A stretch of 64,000 nt of DNA from Nectonema munidae (Eukaryota > Nematomorpha > Nectonematoida > Nectonematidae). The stretch spans positions 7,501 to 71,500 of the forward strand of contig JAUIRK010000561.1 in the NCBI GenBank assembly GCA_030549495.1, read 5' to 3'. Position numbers and translations under genes: made by a program. The notes under the pieces are model-generated. The model ran no database searches, had not been told where the DNA came from, and worked only from the letters and a program-made list of their open reading frames with translations. This document shows, piece by piece, positions 12,401-25,982 of the stretch (within the stretch, counting starts at the first letter, position 1; each line of letters starts with the position of its first letter).

Positions 12401-15400
12401 AGCTCTCCTATCCCCTTAGAATCTCCAACCCCAGATTTCGCAATCCTGCTTTTTGCAATTAAAACTTTCAAACCTTTTTTTCACCACATTATATAATTAA
12501 CATTTTTGAGGTTACTTGGGTAAATGTTTGAGGAAAATGGATCGAATCCAAGGCTTGAGGTAGTGCGTTTGGAGCGTGCGAAAGTGAACGTTGAGTACGA
12601 TGACAGTGACGATGATTGACAGGGTGACGAGGATCATGGTGAAGAGGAGGTACTTTCCGACCAAGGGAACGACTAAGCTCGTTGGAGGAATGATTTCTGC
12701 GAGCAGAAGGAAGAAAACTGTCAACGACAGCAGAATTGATATGCAGAGCGTGATCTTTTCTCCACTATCAGAAGGCAAGTAGAACACCAGCACGGCTTTA
12801 TGGAAACAAGACTCAATTAACATAAAACATGCACCACATTAATTAAAAGTTCTCCTGCCTCAAATCAAAGACATGCGTAACGGAGACACACCTATCTGAA
12901 ACGTTAAACAGAGTTAAATATTAAAAAAAATAATTAACACGCATTTTGGACTACACAAATTATGGAAGCAAAAAATTTTTAATGTTTTTAAAATCTTTAC
13001 TTGATAGTTGTGTTACTTTTACATCGAAACTAATTCTTTTGATATTCCTCAAAATTTTTTGTTTAGTAAAAAACATAGAGACATTTTCACCCTAAATTAA
13101 ACCAAAACAATTTACGCCTCGTTTAATTTGTTTGCGACTTTCCGATCAGGGCATGGAGAGACAGCGATCACCAGGGTTGGATCAAATGCATTTGTATTTG
13201 AATTTGTATTATGTAAAATACAATGGTAAATACAAGATATTTCGTATATCAAATTAATTGAAATGATGAATATATTTTTATAGCAATTTGATACGCTGAC
13301 CTATAACATGTGTATAAGCAAGTTATACGAAATAATTAATATATAATAAAATATATAAAATTAAATTATAATATAATTAATTATAAGCAAGTATAAGTTT
13401 ATAAAAAAAAAGTATTTGTAATTGCATTTTCAAATTAATAAATGTATTGCTATCTTGGACTTTGATGATAGAAGTATTTGTATTGTATATTTCAAAATTT
13501 GGCGGCGAGAGTATTCGTATTTGAGACTCAAAAATGAGTATTTGGTCCAACGCTATTGATTACTACACATCGTATGTTTAACCTTTATCTATATAGAATT
13601 TTTGAAATTCAAAAATACAAGTCATGCTTACTTAAAAAGGAGATTGATATGCAGGGTATGATGAGATTGACGGTGTAGAAGAGGGTTTTGCGACGAATGG
13701 AAATCATGAAGGTTATGTCTATGAAGGGGTGTGGACAGCAGGGATAGTAGTTGGTGTTGACGACAGCGGGAACCGACAAAAGATCCCATTCAACGCTTGG
13801 CGTGTACTCTCTCAGATCCATGCCCAGCTCGAAGTAGTTTTTCGTTTCGTTCTCCAGCTTATCGATGTGAGTGACATCAACCTAAGTGCGAGGCAAAGAA
13901 AAAGCGGTCGCATTTAAAGTTTTTTCGCGTTTTATAATACTAAATTTTTAAATTTGCGATTATAGTATAGGTACAAAGGATTGATAGCCTATATCCAGAT
14001 TTAATTTTACAACAGCTATTTGGCCGTTTATTATTGATTTATAACTGGAACAAATATTTCTGCCAAAAAAGCCTCAAAAATCTGCTAGCAGTTATAAGAG
14101 GAGGGCGGTGATATTCTAGACTCTAAATTTACAATACACTCTTCAAGAAAGCTGGTGAAATAAAGAAAGACTTGATCGATATAATCAAAAATGGAGTCTG
14201 TATTTCCATGGTAAAAATCTAAGCTTGAAATTTTACAAAAGAAAGTTTTAAGAACAGTATTTAATTTAAAGTACAGAGAGCACACCACACCATCGTTTGT
14301 TAATAATAATTTATTGAAATTAAAGGATATATATTATGTTCAGATATCAAAATTTATATACAAATACAATCATAATATACTTCCTATAATTTTCAATGAT
14401 TGGATTCCCTCAATATATCAAAATCCACATCACTCGCTGCGGTTTCCAACTAAATTTCTAAATCCATATTTGGCTTCCAACTTCTAAAAGGTATTTAAAA
14501 TAGAGTAATATGCTTTTGGAATGAATTTTTATATAACTCGGAACTCATTTGTACTTCGTCTTATAATTTTAAATATAAAATAAAAGAATACTTTATAAGT
14601 AAATATGAAATGAATTGTAATATTGAGCATTGTTTCTTATGTTCAACCTAGTAACACTAAATCTTATTTATAGTGTATATATATACCATCATCTTGAGTA
14701 TTCTGAATAATTTTCTCCATAATTATACATAAATATTTATCAAGCCCTGTCTTCATATATGATTCGTAGCATGAGTGTATAATCTTTCCTTCTTTGTGAT
14801 GTTTTTTTCTTCCTTTTTTTACTATTTAGTTATTTATTCGCCATTCTTTTCTATGATGTAATTATTTATTTTATGATTATTATATAAACTATTTTAAAAT
14901 ACATTTTTTACATATATTGTTAACTTTTCTATATTTGTTCTGGATAAAATCAATTCTATTAGGATACTCATACCAGCGGCTTGAAGTGGCCTTTTGAGTT
15001 TCCTCGCATTTTAACGTAAAATTTGTAACACATCTTTTCTTCATAAATATTTTATAATGATGAAATGACATGAATATTATTATTGTTTTCTTTGTTATGC
15101 GAAATAAATTCTTCTTCTTCTTATTGTATATTATATAAGTTAAAAGATCATAAAATAAGAAATAAGCAATAAAATACATAAAACAAATGGAGAAATAAAA
15201 TACAAAACTTGTATAAGATAGGAACTTAGTTGATATTTACACGCATAACATTCCGTAGATAAAATAATATAATCTTTTCTAGATATTCTATACGTAGTAT
15301 AGCTACAATAATTTTTTATTAACCCATTTACGACCAATGTTCCTATTTTGGAACATAAGTAATTTCATCTTCGTCTGCTTTTTTCAATGACTTTGAATAT

Positions 15401-18400
15401 AAATCGTCTGCGTTTTTTTAGATATCGTCTGCTTTGCTTGGTCTTAAATGGGTTAATGATTAAAAAAGTTAAGGAGTCGGAGCCAGAGACTAAAATATTT
15501 TTGCTTCGGACAATTTTTCTGTCTCCGAAACCCTGACCAACATTTATCATAGAATCAAATTTTGTGTCTAGGAAAAAAATTTCTCTAAGATAAAGCAAGG
15601 ATCAAACATTGAAAAGAATGAAGATAAAAAACTTACTTGGAAGCCATCGAACGTCCAAGAACCAAACTTCATGCTGCAGTCCTGCTGATCAAAAGGAAAG
15701 AATTCAACGTCGATCGGGCAATAGCTCTTGTAGATAGCTGGTGGGGACCAAGTCACTCTGCCGTCGTATCGGAGGGTCGCTTTCGTCATTAAAGTAACTT
15801 CGTAGTTTCCATCTGCGCTACAAGGAGTAACAAAATTGAGGAAAACTGCTTTATTCGTTATCTGTGGCTTTTCATCAACAATTTTTGTCATCATCACCCA
15901 CCAATAAGCAGGCAAAGACTTAAATGCCTACTTTGATATATTTTCATACGTTGTTTATGTCATAAAAACAAAGATGGGAAATTATTTTAAGTAGCCAACA
16001 CATTCGAAACATAGGTAGGTGTTTTCTGACCGCACATAATGTAAACTAAGATATATAAACGCACATTTGAGTGATTTCATTAACAAGGAGCATTCATACT
16101 GCGTGTGTCGGACTATTAATAAAGAAGGCGTGATGCTTACTCGAAGCCGAGACCTTGTGGTATCGAGAATAGGTATCATCCCCAGTATATAAGTTTGCGT
16201 AATGGTTTTGTTTGTATATACGAATGCTGGGCAAATGAGAGGGTCTGAGAGTCGCATGCCGCTCTTCATTGACTCAACTTTGGCTCTGATTAAAATTTTA
16301 GTTTTATTTTTTTCTCATTTACCTTTTGTGATAAGGGTAATGGGAAAAAGAATTACTTCTACTCTAGCATTCAAAATCGAATTAGAATCAAGGAGGCATT
16401 TACCAAAAGAGTATATTGATAATAGATGTTTAAAGGTGGTACGGTTTTACTTTTAAGTATATAGAGGAAATGATATAAAATAGGAGGCATCATTGATTTC
16501 ATCGATATAATTATAAAAATTAAAATAGCAATTAATTATAAAATTCCAGACTTCATTTGATTATTTTTTATATCAAGTTTGTTGAATAAAACAGACAACA
16601 GGAAACAACTATAGAAAGTAAAAAATATTTATAGGACTGAAAAATCGCGTTTGCCTCCCTACATAAGCAAAAAAGCATTATTTGTTATAAATTGCTGTAT
16701 AAAAATAAAGATGCAATATGACTTAAAATAATGAAAACATAAAAAGAAAATTTTTTAAAATTCTGTTTTAGTTAAAAATGCTTTTTTGCTTGCGTAGGAA
16801 GACCAATTTTTATATTTATTCCACTCAAGAAATCATTCTTTTAAATTTTGAATGGATTAACTGTATACAACGAAAAAGCTTTTACTTGTTGTACAGCACA
16901 ATGTCAGGAAGCCATATGTCAACTGAGGGGATGTGCAATGTTACAATTCCTCCATATTCTTTAGGATCCCAAAGAAGTTTGTAATCAAACCATTGCTGTT
17001 TTATAAAATAAATAAAATATAGGAAATGCAAAAATTGAAAACAAAAAAAATAAAACTTCAGAAAAGTTATATAGCAAATAAAGCACATAAAAAATAAACA
17101 TTTTGAAATAGTTAACTTAAAAAATATTTTTTCAATTTAACCCATTTAAGACCAAGCAAAGCAGACGTTATCTAAAAAACGCAGACGATTTAAATTCAAA
17201 GTCATTGAAAAAAGCAGACGAAGATGAAATTACTTATGTTCCAAAATAGGAACATTGGTCGTAAATGGGTAATCAGATAAAGTTGCATGCTGTTGAATGA
17301 ATGCTGAATTCGCTAAGTATGATTTTTCAAAACTGAAAGTAAATTATTTAGATAAAGAAATTGGCTTTATTTTGGAAACCAAAGTAGAAATTTTTTTGGC
17401 ATTACCTCCAACTTGGTAAATTTATAATTGTTTGCCGGCCCCGAACATAATGAAATTCAATGAGACAGAAAATGTTGCATACATGTGGGGTTCTGCTTGT
17501 GGATGGTATTGATGCAATTTCAAGTGAATTTGAACTTATGAAAAAAAAGATCTTACGTGTTGAAGCCAGACATTTGTAGTCAAGATTTGATTTTTCTCAT
17601 GCTAAAAAGGAATGAAATAATTTCATTTAGTGGATCAAAATAGACAGATGAGATTTAGGACACATATATTTTTTTTATCTTTAACGATTAAATAGTGAAA
17701 TCAATAATTCACTTATTGATCTGCAATCTGTCAGCAAAATAGGGGTACACTAAAGTAGTGATATTCAAATTTTTATATAAGGCTTTTGCACTCCGGAAAA
17801 GCGTGAAGATTTTTGTCATTCTCCAAAAATGTATTTGAGATTAAAATTTAAATATTGTAAAATTTTTATTTTATCTAATGAGCCCTAAAAAACGATATAC
17901 CCATATACATCAAAATATACACAATAAGGCTTACAAGGGTGAAATCTCCCGTGGACGCCTTTATAGTATTTTTTCCAAAATGAACTTTTTCAGAATATTT
18001 AAGATATATGAAAGAATAGGTTATTACTTGTATTCAGCTCAATCACCAAACTTTAAGCAGAGAGCGGGACTGCACTTATAAGAAAGTGTATGCATTAATT
18101 TACCTCAAAGGAGTTACAAGGGTGGGGTGGGGTGCAAAATATGCTCAGACTCTGTGTTATGCACGTGCCTTTCGCTCCACCAATAAAATTTAAAAATTTT
18201 ATATCATTATAAAAGGTTTACGGTTTATTTTGTTTGTGAGTAGACTTTCCGTATTACTTTACTTGTTTATGGTTGAGTTTCAGACACACACTCTTTTAAA
18301 ATAAACTTTAAAAATTGTAAAAAAAATCACCCACCCCCCTTCTAGATAAAATTCATTAGTTTTTATCAAAGTCATATTGTATGAAGTTTGAAATAATAAA

Positions 18401-21400
18401 TATATTTTTTAGTTAATTGATAAAATAGTTTGTTGTGGTTGCTTAAAAATTTGAGTTACCGTGTATTTCGGTGTATAAGTCGACCTTTTAGCCCCCAAAA
18501 TTAAGGGTCGACTTAACAAAAAGCTTCATGAGTTTAAGTATAAAAAAACATTTAAAGAATTTTATCTGGTTAGTATGAGAGTTAGGAACAGACTGAATTA
18601 GAGAGAAAAAGAAGAAAAAGTATAGGAGTATGTAAACTATAGAGATTTATGTTAATACTACCTTATATATTATTTCATATTGTAATAACATATCGGTAGT
18701 CTTTAATTAATGCCCGGTGTTTTATATATGCTAACTTTTACACTGCTGCTTACGCTAGTGGATAACTTAGGCGCGTTTCGTATTTCAACTTTTACATTTC
18801 TGCTTAGGCTAGCCGATAATTTAGCGAGTTCTGTATTTTAGAGGTCCACTTATACATCAGATATTAGCAAAAATCATAAAAAATTACTTTCATTTTGGGG
18901 GTTGACTTATACACCGAAATATACGGTATTTAAAAGATCAATGGTTGCTAGGGTGTACCTCTTAGCGTAACAGTGAAGGTCGGGGGTTCGATCCTCCAGG
19001 CTTCCGACTCATGAAAACAATACCACAAAAACTGAGATTAACCATCTCAAGCATAATGCGAGCATGCCTTATGCCTGAAAGTACTTTGATATCTAGAACT
19101 AACCAAATTCTTAAAATTAAAAAAAAGCTAATCCGTTTGCGTTTCATTTTCCAATACCCGATCTGGTTTTATTTAGAGTACGAACGCTCAGAGTGGATCA
19201 AGAAAATCTAATTATTCAGATTGAACCCACACATACATGTAGACATGTGTAAGATGGACGTAACATAATGTGTTTAAATTCATAAATTCAAACACCTACC
19301 CAACCATGGTCCTAGGAAAAATTCCCCAAACGTGACAATACTTTCGGGGAAATATCAATATATTTTTATTCCACTATTATGTTAAATATTTGTGTGAGAG
19401 GAAGAATAAGAATAGAGGGTTCTACGAATTAAAATCACAGTTGGATAAATTTTATGTATAATCATCACACTTAGATATTTCAAAGATATGACATTCACAT
19501 TTTTTGATATTTTCATTCTTTTCCCTCTCTCTTCTCCTCCACGCGTGGTTTTAACTTGCCAATATTTAGTTGTTTCGACTTTTGATAGAGACCAAAAGAG
19601 TGACGTCTCTAACGTCGCAGAAAGGACAACCCAAACGGAAGAGTTCCTGAAATACCTTGCAAATAATTAACGTTCTTTTGAATGCATTACGAGAAGAAAA
19701 AGATAATGTAAATAAAAACTAAAAATTAGCATTTTTGATGATGTTGTTGGAACACTAAATGAGGCACACCCCCGCCAAAAATCTAAAATGCCCACTTTTC
19801 CTAGATTTGAAAGTTACCCCGGAACCCGCTATTATTAATAATCTCAAGATAACACCTACCCCACATACATGATAAAATTCATACACAATTACCTCAACCA
19901 TCGCATTCTAATTCTAACGAAAACAACAACTCATATATTCGCGAGCCTCTCTCTACTCCTCAAGGAGGCAACTTATCTGACCTACTTTGGTTAATACTCA
20001 TCAATCCACTTCTTGCCTTTATCAACAACAAGTCTGACTTTTCTCAGGGATTCTCCGATGATCTTCTTTTCTCCTTTTCTAGTTCTGAGCAAAACGAAAA
20101 TCTTAAACAATCTGCTTCTTTACTAAAACAAATTCAATTCAAAGCCCAACAATTCAAAATTTCCTTTAACCCTAATAAATCCCACTTAATCCACTTTACA
20201 CGCAAAAGAATCAAACCTTTACCCTTACAACTGAACACAACAGACAAATTAGATCCTCAAAACCAAGTAAAATATCTCGGACTCACCTTTCAACCCAATC
20301 TAAAATTCTCAACTCATTTCAAAAGCATCTCACAAAAACTAATCAAAACCCTTTTCTCTTAAAAACGGAATTTCTTACAAATGGGGACTTTCCCCAAAAA
20401 TCACAAAATTCATTCATAAAAGTCTAATTTTCCCTGTCCTCAAATATGGAGTTCTCTCATGGGGCTCAGAGTTGAGACACCAGTCATCCATCACTCATCT
20501 CAGCAAAATTCATCGCCTGTGTCTTCTTTCTATCACCAATGCCTATCACACTACACCAACTACAAAACTTGAATTATTCACTAACACGCTACCGCTACAC
20601 CTCAATCTAAAGAAAACGCTTCTTAAAAATTACCTTATAACTTTCTGCTCTACACCCCCACCACATCCTTTCACCAGCCTATACACAACTCAAACATCCC
20701 AATCCCTGCAGTATTACAATTCCTTATTAATTCAGTTTGCTCCTAACAAAACATCTTATCAAGTACTACCATTAAACCACCCAATCGAGCTCATCCACCC
20801 TTCTTCGTCTCCTCCTTACATCACAAACATCTGTCACCACAGATATCTTGCCCTAAACTCTATAGCTCACCAACCACAACAAACAATACCTGTTCACTTT
20901 CAATTTTCACTGACTTCTAAATCACAACACCGCTCTTCAGCTGCATGCCTTTCTTCCTACAAAACACAAAAAACCCTTTTCTTATCCAACACACAAACCT
21001 AGATCCAGAAATCACTGCACACGAAACTGAAATTCACGCAGTACTACTATCCTGCAACATACTCCTTAATAACCTAACTTCCTTTTCTACCTCCTTCAAA
21101 TACATAACTTTTTTCACAGACTCGCAAAATTTAATAAAAAACCTAAAACTCGAAAATAAAATCTCACACTCAACTTATAGTTTAGCACGCAAACTTATTC
21201 ACCTATCCAATCACTTTGCAGTAAAAATCGTCTGGTGCCCAGCTCATTCCAGCTGTTTTGAAAATTACCTCGTTGACTATATCGCAAAATCAAATATCTC
21301 CGATTCTCAGATCCTACCCCTATTTTCTCTACCCATCTCCACTTTTACAAATACTATAACCAACTCTACACTACTGCAGTGGCAACAATCTATCGACTCA

Positions 21401-24400
21401 ACCATCACATCACCTCTGACATCTATGCCATTATCACAACTCATTTTAAAGAAACACTTTCACTCACTCCCTCGGAACATCATTCGCTGGCTCTCATCCC
21501 ATTGCCCTTGTAATGCATACTTCTTCAAATTCAAACTTCACTCAAACCCTTTCTGTCGTTACAGCTGTTCGTACATTGAAACACCTACACATATCCTCCT
21601 ATATTGTCCAATTTTTGATTCTCACCGACACCAACTCCTTGATAAAAGTCGCTTCTTTTTTAAAGATATTCCATCCTCTTTACATGATCTTCTACAACAT
21701 CCACTACTCATCAAACATCTCTCCCTTCTCATAACCACAATCGAACCTATACTCTCTGCAACCCAAACACTCATTCCTCCCTCAAATATCTAATAACAAT
21801 AAGCCACTATCACCACTAATCCATGCATTCCACAAAACAATCTAATGTCTACACCCATAAAAATCTTCCAAATTTTCTTTTTCTATTTCAGAAAGACCCA
21901 CAAAACTAAACTTACACTTTGAAGACCAAATTCCAGCAGACTTGCAAGCATATCAGCTCCAGCTGGAAAGTGCTTAGAAATCTCCATACCTACCTACCTA
22001 CCTACCTACCCATCCGCCATCGGTAAATTTACGAAGAATTAAAAACTTTCGCAGAACCATTCGCCCACAAAGGCAAGATGATGATGATGATGATGATGAT
22101 GGTGCTCAAGCAGTAAATCCTTTTGACAGAGCAACTGTTCCTGCTTTACCTTTCCAATACAATGAAACTTTGAATGGTGAACACTTTCTACTTTATGTCA
22201 GTGGTATTCGTGACATTTCACGTATACTGATGAAGAGTACCAACGTGTTGTTATTTACCTGTGTGTATCCACTACTGTCAGATAAAAGACAACACACCTA
22301 CTCATTTCTTTCAAAAGGGATCAAATAGGATTTCACCAATAGGAAATAAAGTGGTTTATTTTTCACTTCTCCTCAAACATTTGGAAAAATAATCATGCGT
22401 TTGGTCTTGAAGAAAGCTATACAACAATGATGAATTTACGAGACATTTACCAATGTCGATGGTATCATGGCATTTGTTCCTCCTATTGACGTTGTTGTTG
22501 TCTTTGAAGAAATCAGTGGCGAGATCAGAAATAGATACAACGCAGATGCTGATAGAATATTAGATTACATTGAGGATCATTGGCCGATATCGACGGCGTA
22601 CCACAGGACAGGATAAGAAATGCCACGTACCAGCAATCACATTTAAAGCGGGCTATGGCGATTTCAGTTATTGTGTGCAGGATGGCATCCCGCATTTAGA
22701 AGGTTCGCTGACATGGAGAAAAAGCAATCATTGAATCGGATAGAGATCCTTCAAACCCAAGATTTAAATCCAGCACAATGGCGTCGATATGTTGATTGCA
22801 ATTCTAGAATTTTGACTATTCTGAATGAATACCAAAATTGAGATCAAATACGTTACTTACGTGTAGAGATGTATGGGATATCCGCTAAATATTTTACATC
22901 CTCTTGACATCTTCATCAGCGGATCATTTAAGTTTCGACAACCCAAATAACATCCGCAACCTTCAAACATTTTTCTTTTTTTACCGAAAAGTTTTTTTTG
23001 GAATTTTTGAATTTTTACTTTATCCAAAATTTAAATGATAATTATTTCTTTATGATAACACATATACATTGACATCTCTCGAAATTTTTAAGAACTACAA
23101 AACTTGTGTTTGCTTTGAATAGCGATTATGATATCCGCATTCGCTAAAAAAAAAATAAATTCCGACATTCGCATCTGAATCAGCTAAGATGTCAAATTTG
23201 ATATTTGCATTCGTAAATACAAAGAATTTCACATCCGCTAAATCTCTACTTACGCGACAAACACAATGTGGCCTCCTCCCAAGCGGACATCGTGCAAATT
23301 AATCTTAATTTCTACATGTCTTCTTCTAAGATGATTAAATATTTGAAAGTCTTTTTCTTTGTGCCTTTATGATGAAAATTCCCCAGGTGTGCCTTTACCT
23401 TTTGACTATAAACTGTTTTAAATCCATTTTGAGCAAATGTTCCATTTTTCTACGCCCAGGGTTTGAGAATCGAAGTCTGAGTCTGTATTTAATAAAATTT
23501 AGCAGAGAAGTCTCAGTTGAATTTTTAAGTAATGTAATTAAAGAAAAAAAGTTTAATTTTTGTAAGCATGTAGATAGAGAGAAAAGAGTTTAATTTTTGT
23601 AAGCATGTAGGAGATTCTTCATGAGGCCATTTTTCCTGACACATCCAATTACGCCCCCTCCAAATATCTGCATCAAGCAAATACACATACATAATACATA
23701 TACATAGCAAAAATTTCAAATAGATCAATTCATTGGAATAAAATTTGTCATCAGGTTATTGAAGAATAATCATGTTTAAAACCTATAAATCGAAGTCTGA
23801 GATTTAAAGGAATACATGAGTAGGAGTGGATATCTAATAAAATTTAACTATTAAAAGATAATTTTTTTAAGTATTTAAAAAAAAAAAAGCTTAACTTTTG
23901 TAAGCAGATGGAGGAGTAGCAAAATTTTTTTTTAATTGTAAAGTTTTTGTGTACTTTTTACTTTTAAGTATTTGGAGTCAGAATCAAAGTCGGATACTTT
24001 TCTTCCCACTTCGAAACCCTGATTTGAAGTCCCAATTTTAAAAAATTCACTCTACTCGAAAGTGGAGCATCGATCCTGATTGCGAAAAGGTGCGACTAAA
24101 TAAAGCGCATTTTGTTATAAAATGTTGCAAAGCTACTTTCATCAAACGTGACATTTCCACCCAATATAATATGTAAAGCAACGAACTGCAAAACACCGGG
24201 ATACGCGGACTATAAAAAATATAGAACTTAACTTAAGTTCGTATAATTAGTTAAAAAGCTGAGTAAGTTAATTGGATGGATGAATGCATATTATGTATAG
24301 GTGTGTGGTTATATAAATTAAGTCATGAAGGAAATTTTATCAAAAGTCCTTTATCACATTTATTTACAAGACGAGAGAGACTACGCCATTGGTTCCCAAA

Positions 24401-25927
24401 CGGTGGGCCATGGCCCCCTGGGGGACCATAAAGAAAAATTTAAGGTACCATAACCTGAGGCTATGCATAAATAAAACCTACGCATGACCTACGTTATGCT
24501 TTAAGTGAAACAAAACCAAAAATCAAGAAGCTTGTCGATAGTCTGCAACTGAGTAGAATTGTCTCCCAACTAGAGCACTTAATTGTTACAATGTTATCAA
24601 ATTTGTTACATTCAAAGATTAAATCACATAGCGTAAGATTAATAAACTTTTTGCATCCACTGGATTTTCTATGTTTCCTTCTTTTTTTTTGCTTATTCTT
24701 GAAACACCTTTTTAGCAAAATGCCCTTTTTAATTAATCGTATGATTATAATTATTAGATACTAGTAGACAGTCGCGGTATTCACCGGCTATGATTGTTTT
24801 GTGGGGGCCATAGACAAGGATCATGTATGAAAAGTGGGTAACGATCAGAAAAAGTTTGGGAATCACTGGACTACACACTCTAACACATATGTTTATTTGA
24901 ATCTACATAAATTTATGCTTTCATGGTATTTACTAGCTAAAGAAAACTGAAAAGAACATAAATGTGTGGAGTCACACAAGCAAGTGTAAATTAAATATAA
25001 ATACTACAATAGACAGGAATTATTACGAAAGAAAATGGAATATAATTGATTTATTCGATAATAAAGATATAATTAAATTCAAATTTCTTAAAGAAAAATC
25101 AATAATAAATCTTTGGCAAACACTGCCATAGATAAATTATGAAATGTGATCGTAAGCGCGTATAAGAATCATATATTATTGATGGCCTTCTTTCACTCTG
25201 ACACGTATTTAGCATTCATCAAAAAATATTTTAAAAAAAACAAAGCATTGATTGATACATCAATAAAATCGTTCATCTCCGTGTAGTCGATAAAAAGTAC
25301 GTTCACACAAGTTTGATGCAAGACGCAATTTACATACAAAAAAAAAGTTTCCTACTCGAGACAATGAATGAAAATGAGAAAAAATGGTGGAGGGATAACG
25401 TGTGTTTCTTAAATAGGAAAATAATACTCAATTCTTTTTCTAAATTTAAAAAATTAAAAGATTCAAAAATATTTTATATTTAATAGTTTTTATGATCTAA
25501 AAAAACTTTTGAACTTAGTTATTAGTTAGCAATTTTTTTATATTTACTTTTTAGAAAAAATTTATTTGACAAAATATCCAAGTAGAAGCTAATTAATTCA
25601 ATTAAATTTTACAAAATACTTTTTTGTTTCATTTATTTTGAAATGGTAATATCTTTATTAAAAAAACTCTATAAAAACAAATCAAAACTTATCTTGTTTT
25701 AAAAAAAAAAACTTTTTCGATGAAATTGGGTTGGAAGGGGGGGGGGGTTTTTTCCCCCCCCCACCCCTTTTCCAAAAAAAAAAAAAGGGGGGGGGGGGGG
25801 AATATTTGTGGAGGGAGAACTTTTTTTTTTGGGGGATTTTTTTTCTTTTCTTTTTTTTTGTTTTTTTTTTTTTGGGGGGAGAAGAGGGGGGGGGGAGGGG
25901 TCTCTCTGCTTCTCTCTTTTATCAACA

Positions 25928-25982
<55 letters not shown>

